Source: Streptomyces sp. SLBN-31 (GTDB lineage Bacteria > Actinomycetota > Actinomycetes > Streptomycetales > Streptomycetaceae). From it: a stretch of DNA of 64,000 bases. The stretch spans positions 1,054,001-1,118,000 of the forward strand of contig NZ_VFNC01000003.1 of the NCBI RefSeq assembly GCF_006715395.1. The letters run 5' to 3'. Below the pieces are notes generated by a model. It was not told the DNA's origin. It did not search any database and saw only the letters and a program-made list of their open reading frames with translations. The translations under genes and the position numbers were made by a program. Positions 1-8,777 of the stretch are shown in pieces. The first letter of the stretch is position 1. Each line of letters begins with the position of its first letter.

Positions 1-1329
1 CTCGTGGATCGCCGCCATCCGCAGGTGGTACGCCGGGTCGTCCTCCTCGTAGATGTCCGGGATGCCGTCGGCGTCCTCGTCCCGCTCCTCGGCCTCGCAC
101 AGCCTGCGGTACTTGGCGTTGCGGATCTTAAGCAGCACGGTCGCCAGGGTCGCGGCGATGAGGGACCCGGTCAGTACGGCGGCCTTGACCTCGTCGGTCA
201 GTACGGCGTCGCCGTCGAAGGCCAGCTCCCCGATGAGCAGCGACACCGTGAAGCCGATGCCGGCCAGCGTGGCCACCGCGAACACGTCCGCCCACTCGAG
301 ATCCCCGCTGAGCGAGGCCCTGGTGAAACGTGCCGTCAGCCAGGTGCCGCCGAAGATCCCGACCGCCTTGCCGACCACGAGCCCCAGCACCACGCCCAGC
401 GTCTCCGGCTTGGTGAACACATCGCCCAGCGCCCCGCCCGAGACGGCGACACCCGCGCTGAACAGCGCGAACAGGGGAACGGCGAGACCCGCCGACAGGG
501 GGCGCACCAGGTGTTCGATCTGCTCCCCGGGGGAGTGTGCCTCGCCCTCGTGGCGGTGGCAGCGCAGCATCAGACCCATGGCGACGCCCGCGATGGTCGC
601 GTGGACCCCGCTGTTGTACATCAGCCCCCAGATGACGAGCGCGAGGGGGGCGTACACGTACCAGCCGCGCACGCCCTTCCTCAGAAGCAGCCAGAAGACC
701 GCGAGCCCCACGACGGCGCCGCCGAGCGCGGCGAAGTCGATGGAGCCGGTGAAGAAGACGGCGATGATCAGGATCGCGAAGAGGTCGTCGACGACGGCGA
801 GGGTGAGCAGGAAGGCGCGCAGGGCGCTCGGCAGGGATGTGCCGATGACGGCGAGCACGGCGAGCGCGAAGGCGATGTCGGTGGCGGTCGGTACCGCCCA
901 GCCCCGGAGGGAGCCGGCGCCGGTGATGTTGGTGAGGGTGTACACGAGCGCCGGTACGGCCATGCCGCACAGGGCCGCGACGACCGGCAGGACGGCGGCC
1001 TTGGGGTCGCGCAGGTCACCGGCGACGAGCTCGCGTTTCAGCTCGATGCCGGCCACGAAGAAGAAGACCGCGAGCAGGCCGTCGGCGGCCCAGTGGGCGA
1101 CCGAGAGGTGCAGTCCGAGGGCAGCCGGGCCGAAGCGGAAGTGGCTGACGCTCTCGTAACTGTCGTGCAGCGCGGGGATGTTCGCCCAGATCAGTGCCGT
1201 GACCGCGGCCGCGAGCAGCAGTACGCCACCGACGGTCTCGGTGCGCAGCGCGTCCGCGACGTAGGTCCGTTCGGGCAGGGAGAGGCGTCCGAGGACCTTG
1301 CGGGGGGTGCTGCTGCGGGCGGGGGACAC
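1..1329 (-). CDS. nhaA: Na+/H+ antiporter NhaA (3' end outside window)
   Basis: Inner-membrane antiporter of the NhaA family, exchanging sodium for protons for pH and salt homeostasis. The frame reads from GTG at 1329 to the window edge without a stop (443 codons seen). Family landmarks are present: GWAVPTATDIAFAL near residues 143-156 and the Asp-Asp pair D181-D182 in LAVVDDLF, which corresponds to the ion-binding aspartates. About eleven hydrophobic segments are visible. The last visible part is an acidic cytoplasmic tail (EERDEDADGIPDIYEEDD). The start is chosen because GGAGGT sits a few bases upstream on the minus strand. It is transcribed in the same direction as acsA but separated from it by a strong hairpin, so it probably has its own promoter. 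Confidence 0.95.
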   Translation of the reverse strand, partial: MSPARSSTPRKVLGRLSLPERTYVADALRTETVGGVLLLAAAVTALIWANIPALHDSYESVSHFRFGPAALGLHLSVAHWAADGLLAVFFFVAGIELKRELVAGDLRDPKAAVLPVVAALCGMAVPALVYTLTNITGAGSLRGWAVPTATDIAFALAVLAVIGTSLPSALRAFLLTLAVVDDLFAILIIAVFFTGSIDFAALGGAVVGLAVFWLLLRKGVRGWYVYAPLALVIWGLMYNSGVHATIAGVAMGLMLRCHRHEGEAHSPGEQIEHLVRPLSAGLAVPLFALFSAGVAVSGGALGDVFTKPETLGVVLGLVVGKAVGIFGGTWLTARFTRASLSGDLEWADVFAVATLAGIGFTVSLLIGELAFDGDAVLTDEVKAAVLTGSLIAATLATVLLKIRNAKYRRLCEAEERDEDADGIPDIYEEDDPAYHLRMAAIHE

Positions 1330-1427
1330 GGGGAGACCTCCGGTCGGTGGGCAGGGCAGTGCTCTTCGCCGACCAGACTTCCCGGCACACCTGGAGGATC
1401 ACGTTTGCTTTGTTTAGTTTACCTAAT

Positions 1428-1460
1428 GGGGGCGTCCGGCGCGCTGTGCCGGACGCCCCC
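1428..1460 (-). terminator. Hairpin terminator downstream of acsA
   Basis: Perfect inverted repeat with 13-bp arms (GGGGGCGTCCGGC) and a 7-nt loop, 15 bp beyond the acsA stop codon. There is no long T tract, as is usual in Streptomyces. Next to it at 1414-1425 is an AT-rich stretch containing TTAGTTTACCTAA that may belong to the nhaA promoter. Confidence 0.8.
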
Positions 1461-1475
1461 ACGGGACGAAGGCCC

Positions 1476-3431
1476 TCAGTCCTCGCTGGACGCCGCCGGC
1501 AGCTTCGACTGGATGAGGTCCATGACGGTGGAGTCCGTCAGCGTGGTGACGTCACCGAGCTGGCGGTTCTCGGCGACGTCGCGCAGCAGGCGGCGCATGA
1601 TCTTGCCGGAGCGGGTCTTGGGCAGTTCGGCCACCGGCAGGATCCGCTTGGGCTTGGCGATCGGGCCGAGCGTGGCACCGACGTGGTTGCGCAGCTCGGC
1701 GATCAGGTCCTCGGTCTCGGCGGCGGTGCCGCGCAGGATGACGAAGGCAACGATCGCCTGTCCGGTGGTCTCGTCCGTCGCGCCGACGACGGCCGCCTCG
1801 GCGACCGACGGGTGGGACACCAGCGCCGACTCCACCTCGGTGGTGGAGATGTTGTGCCCGGACACGAGCATCACGTCGTCGACCCGGCCCAGCAGCCAGA
1901 TGTCGCCGTCGTCGTCCTTCTTCGCGCCGTCGCCGGCGAAGTACTTGCCCTCGAAGCGGGACCAGTACGTGTCGATGAAGCGCTCGTCGTCGCCCCAGAT
2001 GGTGCGCAGCATCGACGGCCACGGCTCGGTCAGCACCAGGTAGCCACCGCCGCCGTTCGGCACCTCGTTCGCCTCGTCGTCGACGACGGTGGCGGAGATG
2101 CCGGGCAGCGGGGTCTGCGCGGAGCCGGGCTTGGCGGCCGTGACGCCGGGCAGCGGCGAGATCATCATCGCGCCGGTCTCGGTCTGCCACCAGGTGTCCA
2201 CGACCGGCGTGGCGTCGGCGCCGATGTTCTTCCGGTACCAGATCCAGGCCTCGGGGTTGATCGGCTCACCGACGGACCCCAGGACCCGCAGGCTGGACAG
2301 GTCGAACTTCGCGGGGATGTCGTCGCCCCACTTCATGAACGTCCGGATCGCGGTCGGCGCCGTGTACAGGATCGTCACGCCGTACTTCTGCACGATCTCC
2401 CAGAAGCGGCCCTGGTGCGGGGTGTCCGGGGTGCCCTCGTACATGACCTGCGTGGCACCATTGGCAAGCGGCCCGTAGACGATGTAGGAGTGCCCGGTGA
2501 CCCAGCCGACGTCGGCCGTGCACCAGTACACGTCCGTCTCCGGCTTGAGGTCGAAGACGGCGTGGTGGGTGTACGCCGTCTGGGTCAGGTAGCCGCCGGA
2601 GGTGTGCAGGATGCCCTTCGGCTTACCCGTCGTACCGGACGTGTACAGGATGAACAGCGGGTGCTCGGCGTCGAAGGGCTCCGGCGTGTGCTCGGCCGAC
2701 TGGCGGTCGACGATCTCGTGCCACCACACGTCCCGGCCCTCGCTCCAGGCGACCTCCTGCCCGGTACGGCGGACCACGAGGACGTGCTCGACGTTGCCCG
2801 CCTTGCCGACCGCCTCGTCCACGGCCGGCTTCAGCGCCGACGGCTTGCCGCGCCGGTAGCCGCCGTCGGAGGTGATGACGACGCGCGCGTCGGCGTCCTG
2901 GATGCGGGTGGCGAGGGCGTCGGCGGAGAAGCCGCCGAAGACCACGGAGTGGGCGGCGCCGATCCGGGCGCACGCCAGCATCGCGACCGCCGTCTCGGGG
3001 ATCATCGGCATGTAGATGGCGACCCGGTCGCCGGCCTGGACTCCCAGCTCCAGCAGGGCGTTGGCGGCCTTGCTCACCTCGTCCTTGAGCTCGGCGTAGG
3101 TGATGGCGCGGCCGTCGCCCGGCTCGCCCTCGAAGTGGATGGCGACCCGGTCGCCGTTGCCGGCCTCGACATGGCGGTCGACGCAGTTGTAGGCGACGTT
3201 GAGCGCGCCGTCCTTGAACCACTTGGCGAACGGCGGGTTCGACCAGTCCAGCGTCTCGGTCGGCTCCTTGGCCCAGGCCAGCCGGCGGGCCTGCTCGGCC
3301 CAGAAGCCGAGCCTGTCAGCCTTGGCCTGTTCGTACGCCTCCGCCGTGACGTTGGCGTTGGCTGCCAGGTCGGCGGGGGGCTCGAACCTGCGCTCTTCCT
3401 TGAGCAGGTTGGCCAGGCTCTCGTTGCTCAC
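1476..3431 (-). CDS. acsA: Acetyl-CoA synthetase (AMP-forming)
   Basis: Cytoplasmic enzyme that activates acetate with ATP and CoA to acetyl-CoA through acetyl-AMP. It shows the adenylate-forming signature [11 protein letters not shown], the conserved WWQTETG motif and the C-terminal [11 protein letters not shown] motif whose lysine, K610 with the start used here, is the site acetylated and deacetylated in this family. Start at GTG 3431 gives 651 aa, the usual Streptomyces length, with AAAGGCAG upstream; an upstream in-frame GTG at 3473 would add 14 residues but has no clear ribosome binding site. Likely control: post-translational lysine acetylation (known for the family) and possibly DasR through the site at 3517-3532. 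Confidence 0.97.
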   Translation of the reverse strand: MSNESLANLLKEERRFEPPADLAANANVTAEAYEQAKADRLGFWAEQARRLAWAKEPTETLDWSNPPFAKWFKDGALNVAYNCVDRHVEAGNGDRVAIHFEGEPGDGRAITYAELKDEVSKAANALLELGVQAGDRVAIYMPMIPETAVAMLACARIGAAHSVVFGGFSADALATRIQDADARVVITSDGGYRRGKPSALKPAVDEAVGKAGNVEHVLVVRRTGQEVAWSEGRDVWWHEIVDRQSAEHTPEPFDAEHPLFILYTSGTTGKPKGILHTSGGYLTQTAYTHHAVFDLKPETDVYWCTADVGWVTGHSYIVYGPLANGATQVMYEGTPDTPHQGRFWEIVQKYGVTILYTAPTAIRTFMKWGDDIPAKFDLSSLRVLGSVGEPINPEAWIWYRKNIGADATPVVDTWWQTETGAMMISPLPGVTAAKPGSAQTPLPGISATVVDDEANEVPNGGGGYLVLTEPWPSMLRTIWGDDERFIDTYWSRFEGKYFAGDGAKKDDDGDIWLLGRVDDVMLVSGHNISTTEVESALVSHPSVAEAAVVGATDETTGQAIVAFVILRGTAAETEDLIAELRNHVGATLGPIAKPKRILPVAELPKTRSGKIMRRLLRDVAENRQLGDVTTLTDSTVMDLIQSKLPAASSED

Positions 3432-3516
3432 GGCATCTGCCTTTCCCAGGGTGTCCGTTGTGTCCCAGGCCACAGCTCATCAGACCCGAGGGGCCGATGA
3501 CAAGGGTCGACCGATA

Positions 3517-3532
3517 ATTGGTTTAGACCTGT
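3517..3532. promoter_or_regulatory. DasR-like (dre) operator upstream of acsA
   Basis: The 16-mer ATTGGTTTAGACCTGT resembles the GntR-type DasR element (consensus around TGGTCTAGACCA), with 12 of 16 positions matching and the core TGGT-TAGACC intact. It lies about 85 bp upstream of the acsA start. GlcNAc-6-phosphate deacetylation releases acetate, so DasR control of acetate activation would make sense, but binding is inferred only. Confidence 0.5.
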
Positions 3533-3659
3533 CATGGGGTGCCGGTCGGGTCGGTTCGGTTGCCGTGGCCTGGGGTCATTCGTACCCACGGAGGCCGACC
3601 GGGCGGGGTTCAGCGGTGTAACGCCCTTCACACCGGTCCGGTCGTCGCCGTCGCCGCGG

Positions 3660-6065
3660 TCACGAGGTCACATCGGCCACCCCCACATGGCCGAACACCT
3701 GCTCCTCCCGCGCCCCCGTCAGCAGATATGCCTGTGCCTCGCCCACGTGGAAGTACATCCCGTGCAGCTCCAGCGTCCCCTCCTCAAGGGCTCGCGCCAC
3801 CGACTCGTGCGCCCGCAGGTGCTCCAACTGCTGTACCACGTTGGTCAGGCACAGCTGCTCCACCGCGTCGGCGGGTGTCCGGCCCGCCAGCCGGGCCCAG
3901 GGCCGGTCGGAGTCGGCCATGCGCTCCAGGCTCGGCAGTCCGTTGCGCAGCCATCGCTCGAGCGGCGTCCGCGCGCGCCCGGGCTCGGCGTCGAGCAGCG
4001 CCTGCATCGCCCCGCACCCGGAGTGCCCGCACACGGTGACGGACCGCACCTTCAGCACGTCCACCGCGTACTCGATGGCCGCCGCCACCGAGTCGTCGCC
4101 GCTCCCCTCGCCCGGCGGCGGCACGAGGTTGCCGACATTGCGCACCACGAACAGGTCTCCCGGACCGCTGGAGGTGATCATCGACGTGACCAGCCGGGAG
4201 TCCGCGCAGGTGAGGAAGAGCTGAGAGGGGCGCTGCCCTTCCCGGGCGAGCCTGGCCAGCTCGCCCCGCACGAGCGGTGCGGTCTTGTGCTGGAACGCGC
4301 TGATGCCGCGCGCCAGTTGGTGCCCACTGCGGCCGGCCGCCGGAGCCTGGTGAGCGTCGGCCGGGGCGGGCCGGGGGTGCTGGCACTGGTGGTTGCGCCA
4401 CGGTGTCCAGGGGTGGCAGCGGCAGCCGACGGAGGCGGTCGCATCACCGGCGGCCGTGGTGGTCCCGGGCTCGGCGGCGCGGTCGGCCCCGGGGTCGGCC
4501 CCGGGGTCGGGCCCGCCGGTGTTCAGGCCGGTCCGACGGCCGGTCAGTTCCACCGTGCCGCCCTGGGCCGTGTGCGTGTTGCGCCAGTCCTGCAACGACT
4601 CGTACGCCGCGTGGTCCATGAACGAACCGTCCAACTCCACGACGGCGTGGGCGCCTCGGGGGACGAGATGCAGGGCCCGGCTGAGCCGGGGCACCGCGAG
4701 GAACGTCAACTGGCCCCGGACGCGTACATGGTGGACTCCCTCCTGCTCGTCGTGGGTGATGCGGGTGCGGGCGAGGCGGTGCATGGAGACGGCGACGGCC
4801 ATGGCGATCCCGAGCAGCACGCCTTGGAGGACGCCGAAAACGACCACGCCGAGTGTGGTGACGGCGTACACCAGCACCTCTCGGTGGCGGGTCACCGTGC
4901 GGATGTGGTGCAGGGACACCATCTGGATGCCGACGGCCATCACCAGGGCGGCGAGCGATGCCAGCGGGATGAGCTGCAGAAGCGGGACCAGCAGCAGCGC
5001 GGCGATCACTACGAGAACGCCGTGCAGCATCGTGGAGTTCCGGCTCACGGCACCCGCGTTCACATTCGCCGAGCTCCGCACCGCCACTCCGGCCACCGGC
5101 AGTCCGCCGAGCGCGCCGGAGACGATGTTGGCGGCCCCCTGCCCGAGCAGCTCGCGGTTGAGGTCGGAGCGTCCGGCCCGGGGCGTCGGTCCCGGCCGGG
5201 CGGCGGCGAGCTTGTCGACGGCGACGGCGCCGAGCAGTGACTGCACGCTGCAGACGAGGGTGGTGGTGAGCACGGCGGTCGCCAGGCCGAGCGCCGGGCC
5301 CTGGGGAAGTCCGGCCAGGGCGTGGCTGCTCCAGGACGGCAGATCCACCCTGGGCAGGTGCAGGCCGGTGAGGGAGGCGGCCGTGGTGGCGCCGGTGACG
5401 GCGATCAGCGCGGCCGGGACGCGGCGCAGGTGTCGTCCCGCTCTGCCGGGGATCCGGGGCCAGAGCAGGAGCAGGGCGAGGGTGAGCACGCTGACGGTCA
5501 CCGCGGCCGGGTGCACGTTCGCCAGCTGGGCGGGCAGTGCGCGGACGTTGGCGAGGACGGAGCTCTGCGGGGTGCCGCCGAGGACGATGTGCAACTGGGC
5601 CACGGCGATGGTGACGCCGATGCCGGCGAGCATGCCGTGCACGATGGCCGGGCTGACGGCGAGGGCGCCGCGGGCCACGCGCAGGCAGCCGAGGCCCAGT
5701 TGGGCGAGACCCGCCAGGACCGTGATGGCGCAGGTCGTACGCCAGCCGTAGCGGTGGATGAGGTCGGCGGTGACCACCGTGAGTCCGGCGGCGGGGCCGC
5801 TGACCTGGAGTGGGGAGCCGCCGAGCCGGCCGGCGACGAGTCCGCCGACGGCGGCGGCGACCAGGCCGGCCTGGAGCGGCGCGCCGGTGGCGAGGGCGAT
5901 GCCCAGGGACAGGGGGAGAGCGATCAGGAAGACCGCGACGGACGCGGACACATCGGCACCGTCGATGTGGAAGCGGCGGTGCGGGGGCGTCGGTGGGCTG
6001 TGGGACTGGTTCGTGCGCTCGGGCCGAGTGGGGTCGGTGGCGCGGGTGGGTGTGCAGGCTGACAT
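3660..6065 (-). CDS. SulP anion transporter fused to STAS and beta-carbonic anhydrase
   Basis: An 801-aa membrane protein in three parts. Residues 30-420 are a SulP/SLC26 permease core with many hydrophobic helices; about 430-510 form a STAS domain; after a Gly/Pro/Thr/Ala-rich linker, residues 600-800 are a beta-class carbonic anhydrase. Zinc ligands are visible: C620 and D622 with R624 in LTCADSR, and H681 and C684 in CGHSGCG. The likely role is bicarbonate (or sulfate-like anion) transport coupled to CO2/bicarbonate interconversion at the inner face of the membrane. ATG 6065 is preceded by GGAGGAGACGGGAAAC. The gene stands alone, and the 194 bp between it and acsA hold the acsA promoter region. 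Transport substrate cannot be read from sequence. Confidence 0.93.
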   Translation of the reverse strand: MSACTPTRATDPTRPERTNQSHSPPTPPHRRFHIDGADVSASVAVFLIALPLSLGIALATGAPLQAGLVAAAVGGLVAGRLGGSPLQVSGPAAGLTVVTADLIHRYGWRTTCAITVLAGLAQLGLGCLRVARGALAVSPAIVHGMLAGIGVTIAVAQLHIVLGGTPQSSVLANVRALPAQLANVHPAAVTVSVLTLALLLLWPRIPGRAGRHLRRVPAALIAVTGATTAASLTGLHLPRVDLPSWSSHALAGLPQGPALGLATAVLTTTLVCSVQSLLGAVAVDKLAAARPGPTPRAGRSDLNRELLGQGAANIVSGALGGLPVAGVAVRSSANVNAGAVSRNSTMLHGVLVVIAALLLVPLLQLIPLASLAALVMAVGIQMVSLHHIRTVTRHREVLVYAVTTLGVVVFGVLQGVLLGIAMAVAVSMHRLARTRITHDEQEGVHHVRVRGQLTFLAVPRLSRALHLVPRGAHAVVELDGSFMDHAAYESLQDWRNTHTAQGGTVELTGRRTGLNTGGPDPGADPGADRAAEPGTTTAAGDATASVGCRCHPWTPWRNHQCQHPRPAPADAHQAPAAGRSGHQLARGISAFQHKTAPLVRGELARLAREGQRPSQLFLTCADSRLVTSMITSSGPGDLFVVRNVGNLVPPPGEGSGDDSVAAAIEYAVDVLKVRSVTVCGHSGCGAMQALLDAEPGRARTPLERWLRNGLPSLERMADSDRPWARLAGRTPADAVEQLCLTNVVQQLEHLRAHESVARALEEGTLELHGMYFHVGEAQAYLLTGAREEQVFGHVGVADVTS

Positions 6066-6398
6066 GTTTCCCGTCTCCTCCGGGGCAGCGGTCGCGGATC
6101 AGGTGGTCCCCGTCGATGGCGGGGCTCGGGTCGCGGCCGTGGGTCACGGCGTACAGCGGCGGGATGATTCAACGCTCGGTAAACGAATCGTAATTCAGAG
6201 TAAAGGTAAGGCATAGACTTTTCTGGCAAATAGAGCATTCAATCACTTGAATGGGTGAAGCGGCTATTTCAGCGGCTTGTCGTACTAATTCCTTCTCGGG
6301 TCCGTGCGACCTTGGCGGCGCTGTCGGGCCTGCCCGGCACACCACCAGAGAACGCCCCGTCGGCGTTGGCCTGAGAGAAGGAAGAAGGTGGGCGGAAG
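6066..6398. promoter_or_regulatory. Divergent AT-rich promoter region with palindrome CATTCAATCACTTGAATG
   Basis: Intergenic region between two divergent genes. Its middle (about 6165-6300) is much richer in A/T than its surroundings. At 6236-6253 lies a perfect inverted repeat, CATTCAA and TTGAATG around TCAC, which looks like a repressor operator. No gene with Streptomyces codon use fits here. Confidence 0.55.
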
Positions 6399-7676
6399 AT
6401 GGCCGCCACCCAGAGGATCGCCGCGTGCGCCGTGATCGCCGCGGCGTGCGCCACCTCACTCGCCGGTTGCGCGATCGGCTCCAACGGTTCCAAGGAAGGT
6501 GCCGCCGGCCCGCAGAAGCTCAAGCCGGGCCGCCAGGCCGCCCCCAAGCAGGTCTTCCGCCTGATCGGCGACGGCTCCACCGCTTACACCGGAGCCCAGC
6601 CGCACCTGCCGAGACCCGAACGTCTCAAGCCGGGCCAGAAGCCGCCGCAGTTCGTCGTCTTCTCCTGGGACGGGGCGGGCGAGGACAGCCAGAAACTGTT
6701 CTCCCACTTCCGCGAGCTGTCCAAGGCCAACCACGCGACGATGACGTACTTCCTCAGCGGCGTGTACATGCTGCCGGAGGACAAGCGGGACCTCTACCGG
6801 CCGCCGCAGCACTCGCCGGGCCGCTCCGACATCGGCTTCAACGACGAGAAGGGGATCGCCGACACCGTGAAGCAGCTGCGCCTGGCGTGGCTGGAGGGCA
6901 ACGAGATCGGCACCCACTTCAACGGTCACTTCTGCGGCAAGAACGGTGGCGTCGGCGAGTGGTCGGTCGACGAGTGGAAGGACGAGATCGCCCAGGCGAA
7001 GCAGTTCGTGAAGTCCTGGAAGACGAACGCGGGGATGAAGAAGGCGGCCTCGCTGCCCTTCGACTACGACAAGGAACTCATCGGGGCGCGCACCCCCTGT
7101 CTCGAGGGCCAGCAGAACTTCATGAAGGCCGCGAGCCAGCTCGGCTTCCGCTACGACACCAGCGGGGTCGACAACCAGGTCTGGCCGAACAAGCGCTACG
7201 GCCTGTGGGACCTGTCCATGCAGCTCGTGCCGTTCCCCGGTCACCGCTATGAACAACTCACCATGGACTACAACTTCATGGTCAACCAGTCCGGCACCCG
7301 CACCCAGGGCGATCCCGCCAAGTTCGAGTACTGGGGCGACCAGATGCGTGAGGGCCTGCTCGCCGGCTTCCACCGGGCCTACGACGGCAACCGCGCGCCC
7401 CTGGTCATCGGCAACCACTTCGAGTCCTGGAACGGCGGCACCTACATGCGGGCCGTCGACGACGTCGTCGAGCAGGTGTGCAACAAGCCCGAGGTGCGCT
7501 GCGTGTCCTTCCACCAATTGGCCGACTGGCTGGACGCGCAGGACCCGCAGGTCCTGGCGAAGCTGCGCACCCTGAACGTCGGCGAGGCCCCGAAGCAGGG
7601 CTGGGCGTCCTTCCTGGAGGGCCGCCCGGCCCCGGCACCGAAGGGCGTGCCGGGGGCGCCGGCCGCCAAGCGGTAG
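6399..7676 (+). CDS. Polysaccharide deacetylase-like lipoprotein
   Basis: Predicted exported lipoprotein of 425 aa: a short basic start, hydrophobic stretch and lipobox LAGC with the lipidated cysteine near residue 24. The body is a NodB-type carbohydrate esterase fold: FSWDG with D91 as a metal-ligand/base candidate, and GTHFNGHF with H173 and H177 matching the H-x3-H metal motif. Possible substrates are peptidoglycan or other N-acetylated wall glycans. The C-terminus is Pro/Ala-rich. A purine-rich GAAGGAAGAAGG lies upstream of ATG 6399. The stop is 8 bp from the convergent ATPase gene. Catalytic activity is inferred; the first motif differs from the textbook TFDDG. Confidence 0.82.
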   Translation: MAATQRIAACAVIAAACATSLAGCAIGSNGSKEGAAGPQKLKPGRQAAPKQVFRLIGDGSTAYTGAQPHLPRPERLKPGQKPPQFVVFSWDGAGEDSQKLFSHFRELSKANHATMTYFLSGVYMLPEDKRDLYRPPQHSPGRSDIGFNDEKGIADTVKQLRLAWLEGNEIGTHFNGHFCGKNGGVGEWSVDEWKDEIAQAKQFVKSWKTNAGMKKAASLPFDYDKELIGARTPCLEGQQNFMKAASQLGFRYDTSGVDNQVWPNKRYGLWDLSMQLVPFPGHRYEQLTMDYNFMVNQSGTRTQGDPAKFEYWGDQMREGLLAGFHRAYDGNRAPLVIGNHFESWNGGTYMRAVDDVVEQVCNKPEVRCVSFHQLADWLDAQDPQVLAKLRTLNVGEAPKQGWASFLEGRPAPAPKGVPGAPAAKR

Positions 7677-7683
7677 CCCCCCG

Positions 7684-8664
7684 TCACACGGGGGCGACGG
7701 CGCCCTCGCCCAGCACGAACGCGGGGTCGACCTGCGCCGCCAGGTCGGCCCCCGTGCGGGCGTTGCCCCACGCGTCGGCGTTCTTCAGATGGAAGTGCAC
7801 CATCTGGCGTGTGTAGCGCTCTGCGTCGCGCAGCTCGTACGTCGCGTCCGCGGCGACCCGCAGGACCCGCAGGGCGCGGCGATTGGCGTCCTCCAGGAGC
7901 TCGAACCGGGGCGGGCGGCCCTTCTCCATGGCGCGCACCCAGTCGGAGTGTCCGAAGGTCCCCAGCAGGTCGTCCCCCACCTCGGCGCGCAGGAAGTCGA
8001 GGTCGTCCTGGCCCTGCACCTTGTTGCCGACGACCTTCAGGACGACGCCGTAGTCCCGGGCGTACTCCTTGTACTGGCGGTAGACGGAGACTCCCTTCCG
8101 GGTCGGTTCGGCGACGAGGAACGTGATGTCGAAGCGGGTGAACATGCCGGAGGCGAAGGAGTCCGAGCCCGCCGTCATGTCCACCACGACGTACTCGCCG
8201 CGCCCGTCCACCAGGTGGTTCAGGCACAGCTCCACCGCTCCCGTCTTGGAGTGGTAGCAGGCGACCCCGAGATCGGCTTCGGTGAAGGAACCGGTGACCA
8301 TCAAACGGACGGCGCCGCCGTCGAGTTCCACCGGCCGGGCACAGGCGTCGTAGACCGGGTTGTCCTCGCACACCCGCAGCAGCCGTGAGCCCTCGCCGGG
8401 CGGGGTGGTCTTGATCATCGTCTCGGCGGAGGCGATACGCGGGTTGGAGCCGCGCAGGTACTCCTTGATCAGCGGCAGCCGGTCGCCCATCGCGGGAAGC
8501 GCGGCGGCCTCCGCCTCGTCGAGGCCGAGCGCGGCGCCCAGGTGCTGGTTGATGTCGGCGTCGACCGAGAGGACGGGCGCGCCGGCCGCCGCGAGGTGGC
8601 GGATGAACAGGGAGGACAGCGTCGTCTTGCCGCTGCCGCCCTTCCCGACGAAAGCAATTTTCAT
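7684..8664 (-). CDS. MinD/ParA/CooC-type P-loop ATPase
   Basis: A 326-aa cytoplasmic ATPase with the deviant Walker A box GKGGSGKTT (K8 and K13) at the N-terminus and a DxDxN-type DADINQHLG motif, as in CooC and MinD relatives. Members dimerise on ATP and often act in metallocentre insertion or positioning; the specific partner here is unknown. ATG 8664 is used; a GTG two codons upstream (8670) is also possible, and neither has a good Shine-Dalgarno. It is divergent from the Fic-like gene across a 101-bp gap whose far end holds a 22-bp palindrome, so the two may be co-regulated. Confidence 0.85.
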   Translation of the reverse strand: MKIAFVGKGGSGKTTLSSLFIRHLAAAGAPVLSVDADINQHLGAALGLDEAEAAALPAMGDRLPLIKEYLRGSNPRIASAETMIKTTPPGEGSRLLRVCEDNPVYDACARPVELDGGAVRLMVTGSFTEADLGVACYHSKTGAVELCLNHLVDGRGEYVVVDMTAGSDSFASGMFTRFDITFLVAEPTRKGVSVYRQYKEYARDYGVVLKVVGNKVQGQDDLDFLRAEVGDDLLGTFGHSDWVRAMEKGRPPRFELLEDANRRALRVLRVAADATYELRDAERYTRQMVHFHLKNADAWGNARTGADLAAQVDPAFVLGEGAVAPV

Positions 8665-8755
8665 GTTCACGAAGCGTAGTCATCCGATAACTGTAAGTGG
8701 CATGCGTACGTGAAGAAGACCACTCGTTCGTGGGGTTCGCCCCCGGAATGGCTAG

Positions 8756-8777
8756 TGTCGTACTCATGAGTACGACA
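8756..8777. promoter_or_regulatory. Perfect 22-bp palindrome over the Fic-like start codon
   Basis: Half-site TGTCGTACTCA is followed directly by its exact reverse complement, with the dyad centre inside the ATG at 8766. A -10-like TAGTGT at 8753-8758 overlaps its left edge. This geometry fits a repressor site that blocks transcription of a leaderless gene. Confidence 0.7.

Noticed and set aside
1409..1425. Iron-box (DmdR/DtxR) site upstream of nhaA
   Set aside because: Only about 12 of 19 positions match and the second half-site is poor.
4..3500. Long open frames on the plus strand across nhaA and acsA
   Set aside because: They lie antisense to two well-recognised genes; high GC removes stop codons, and the predicted peptides are Arg/Gly/Asp-rich nonsense.
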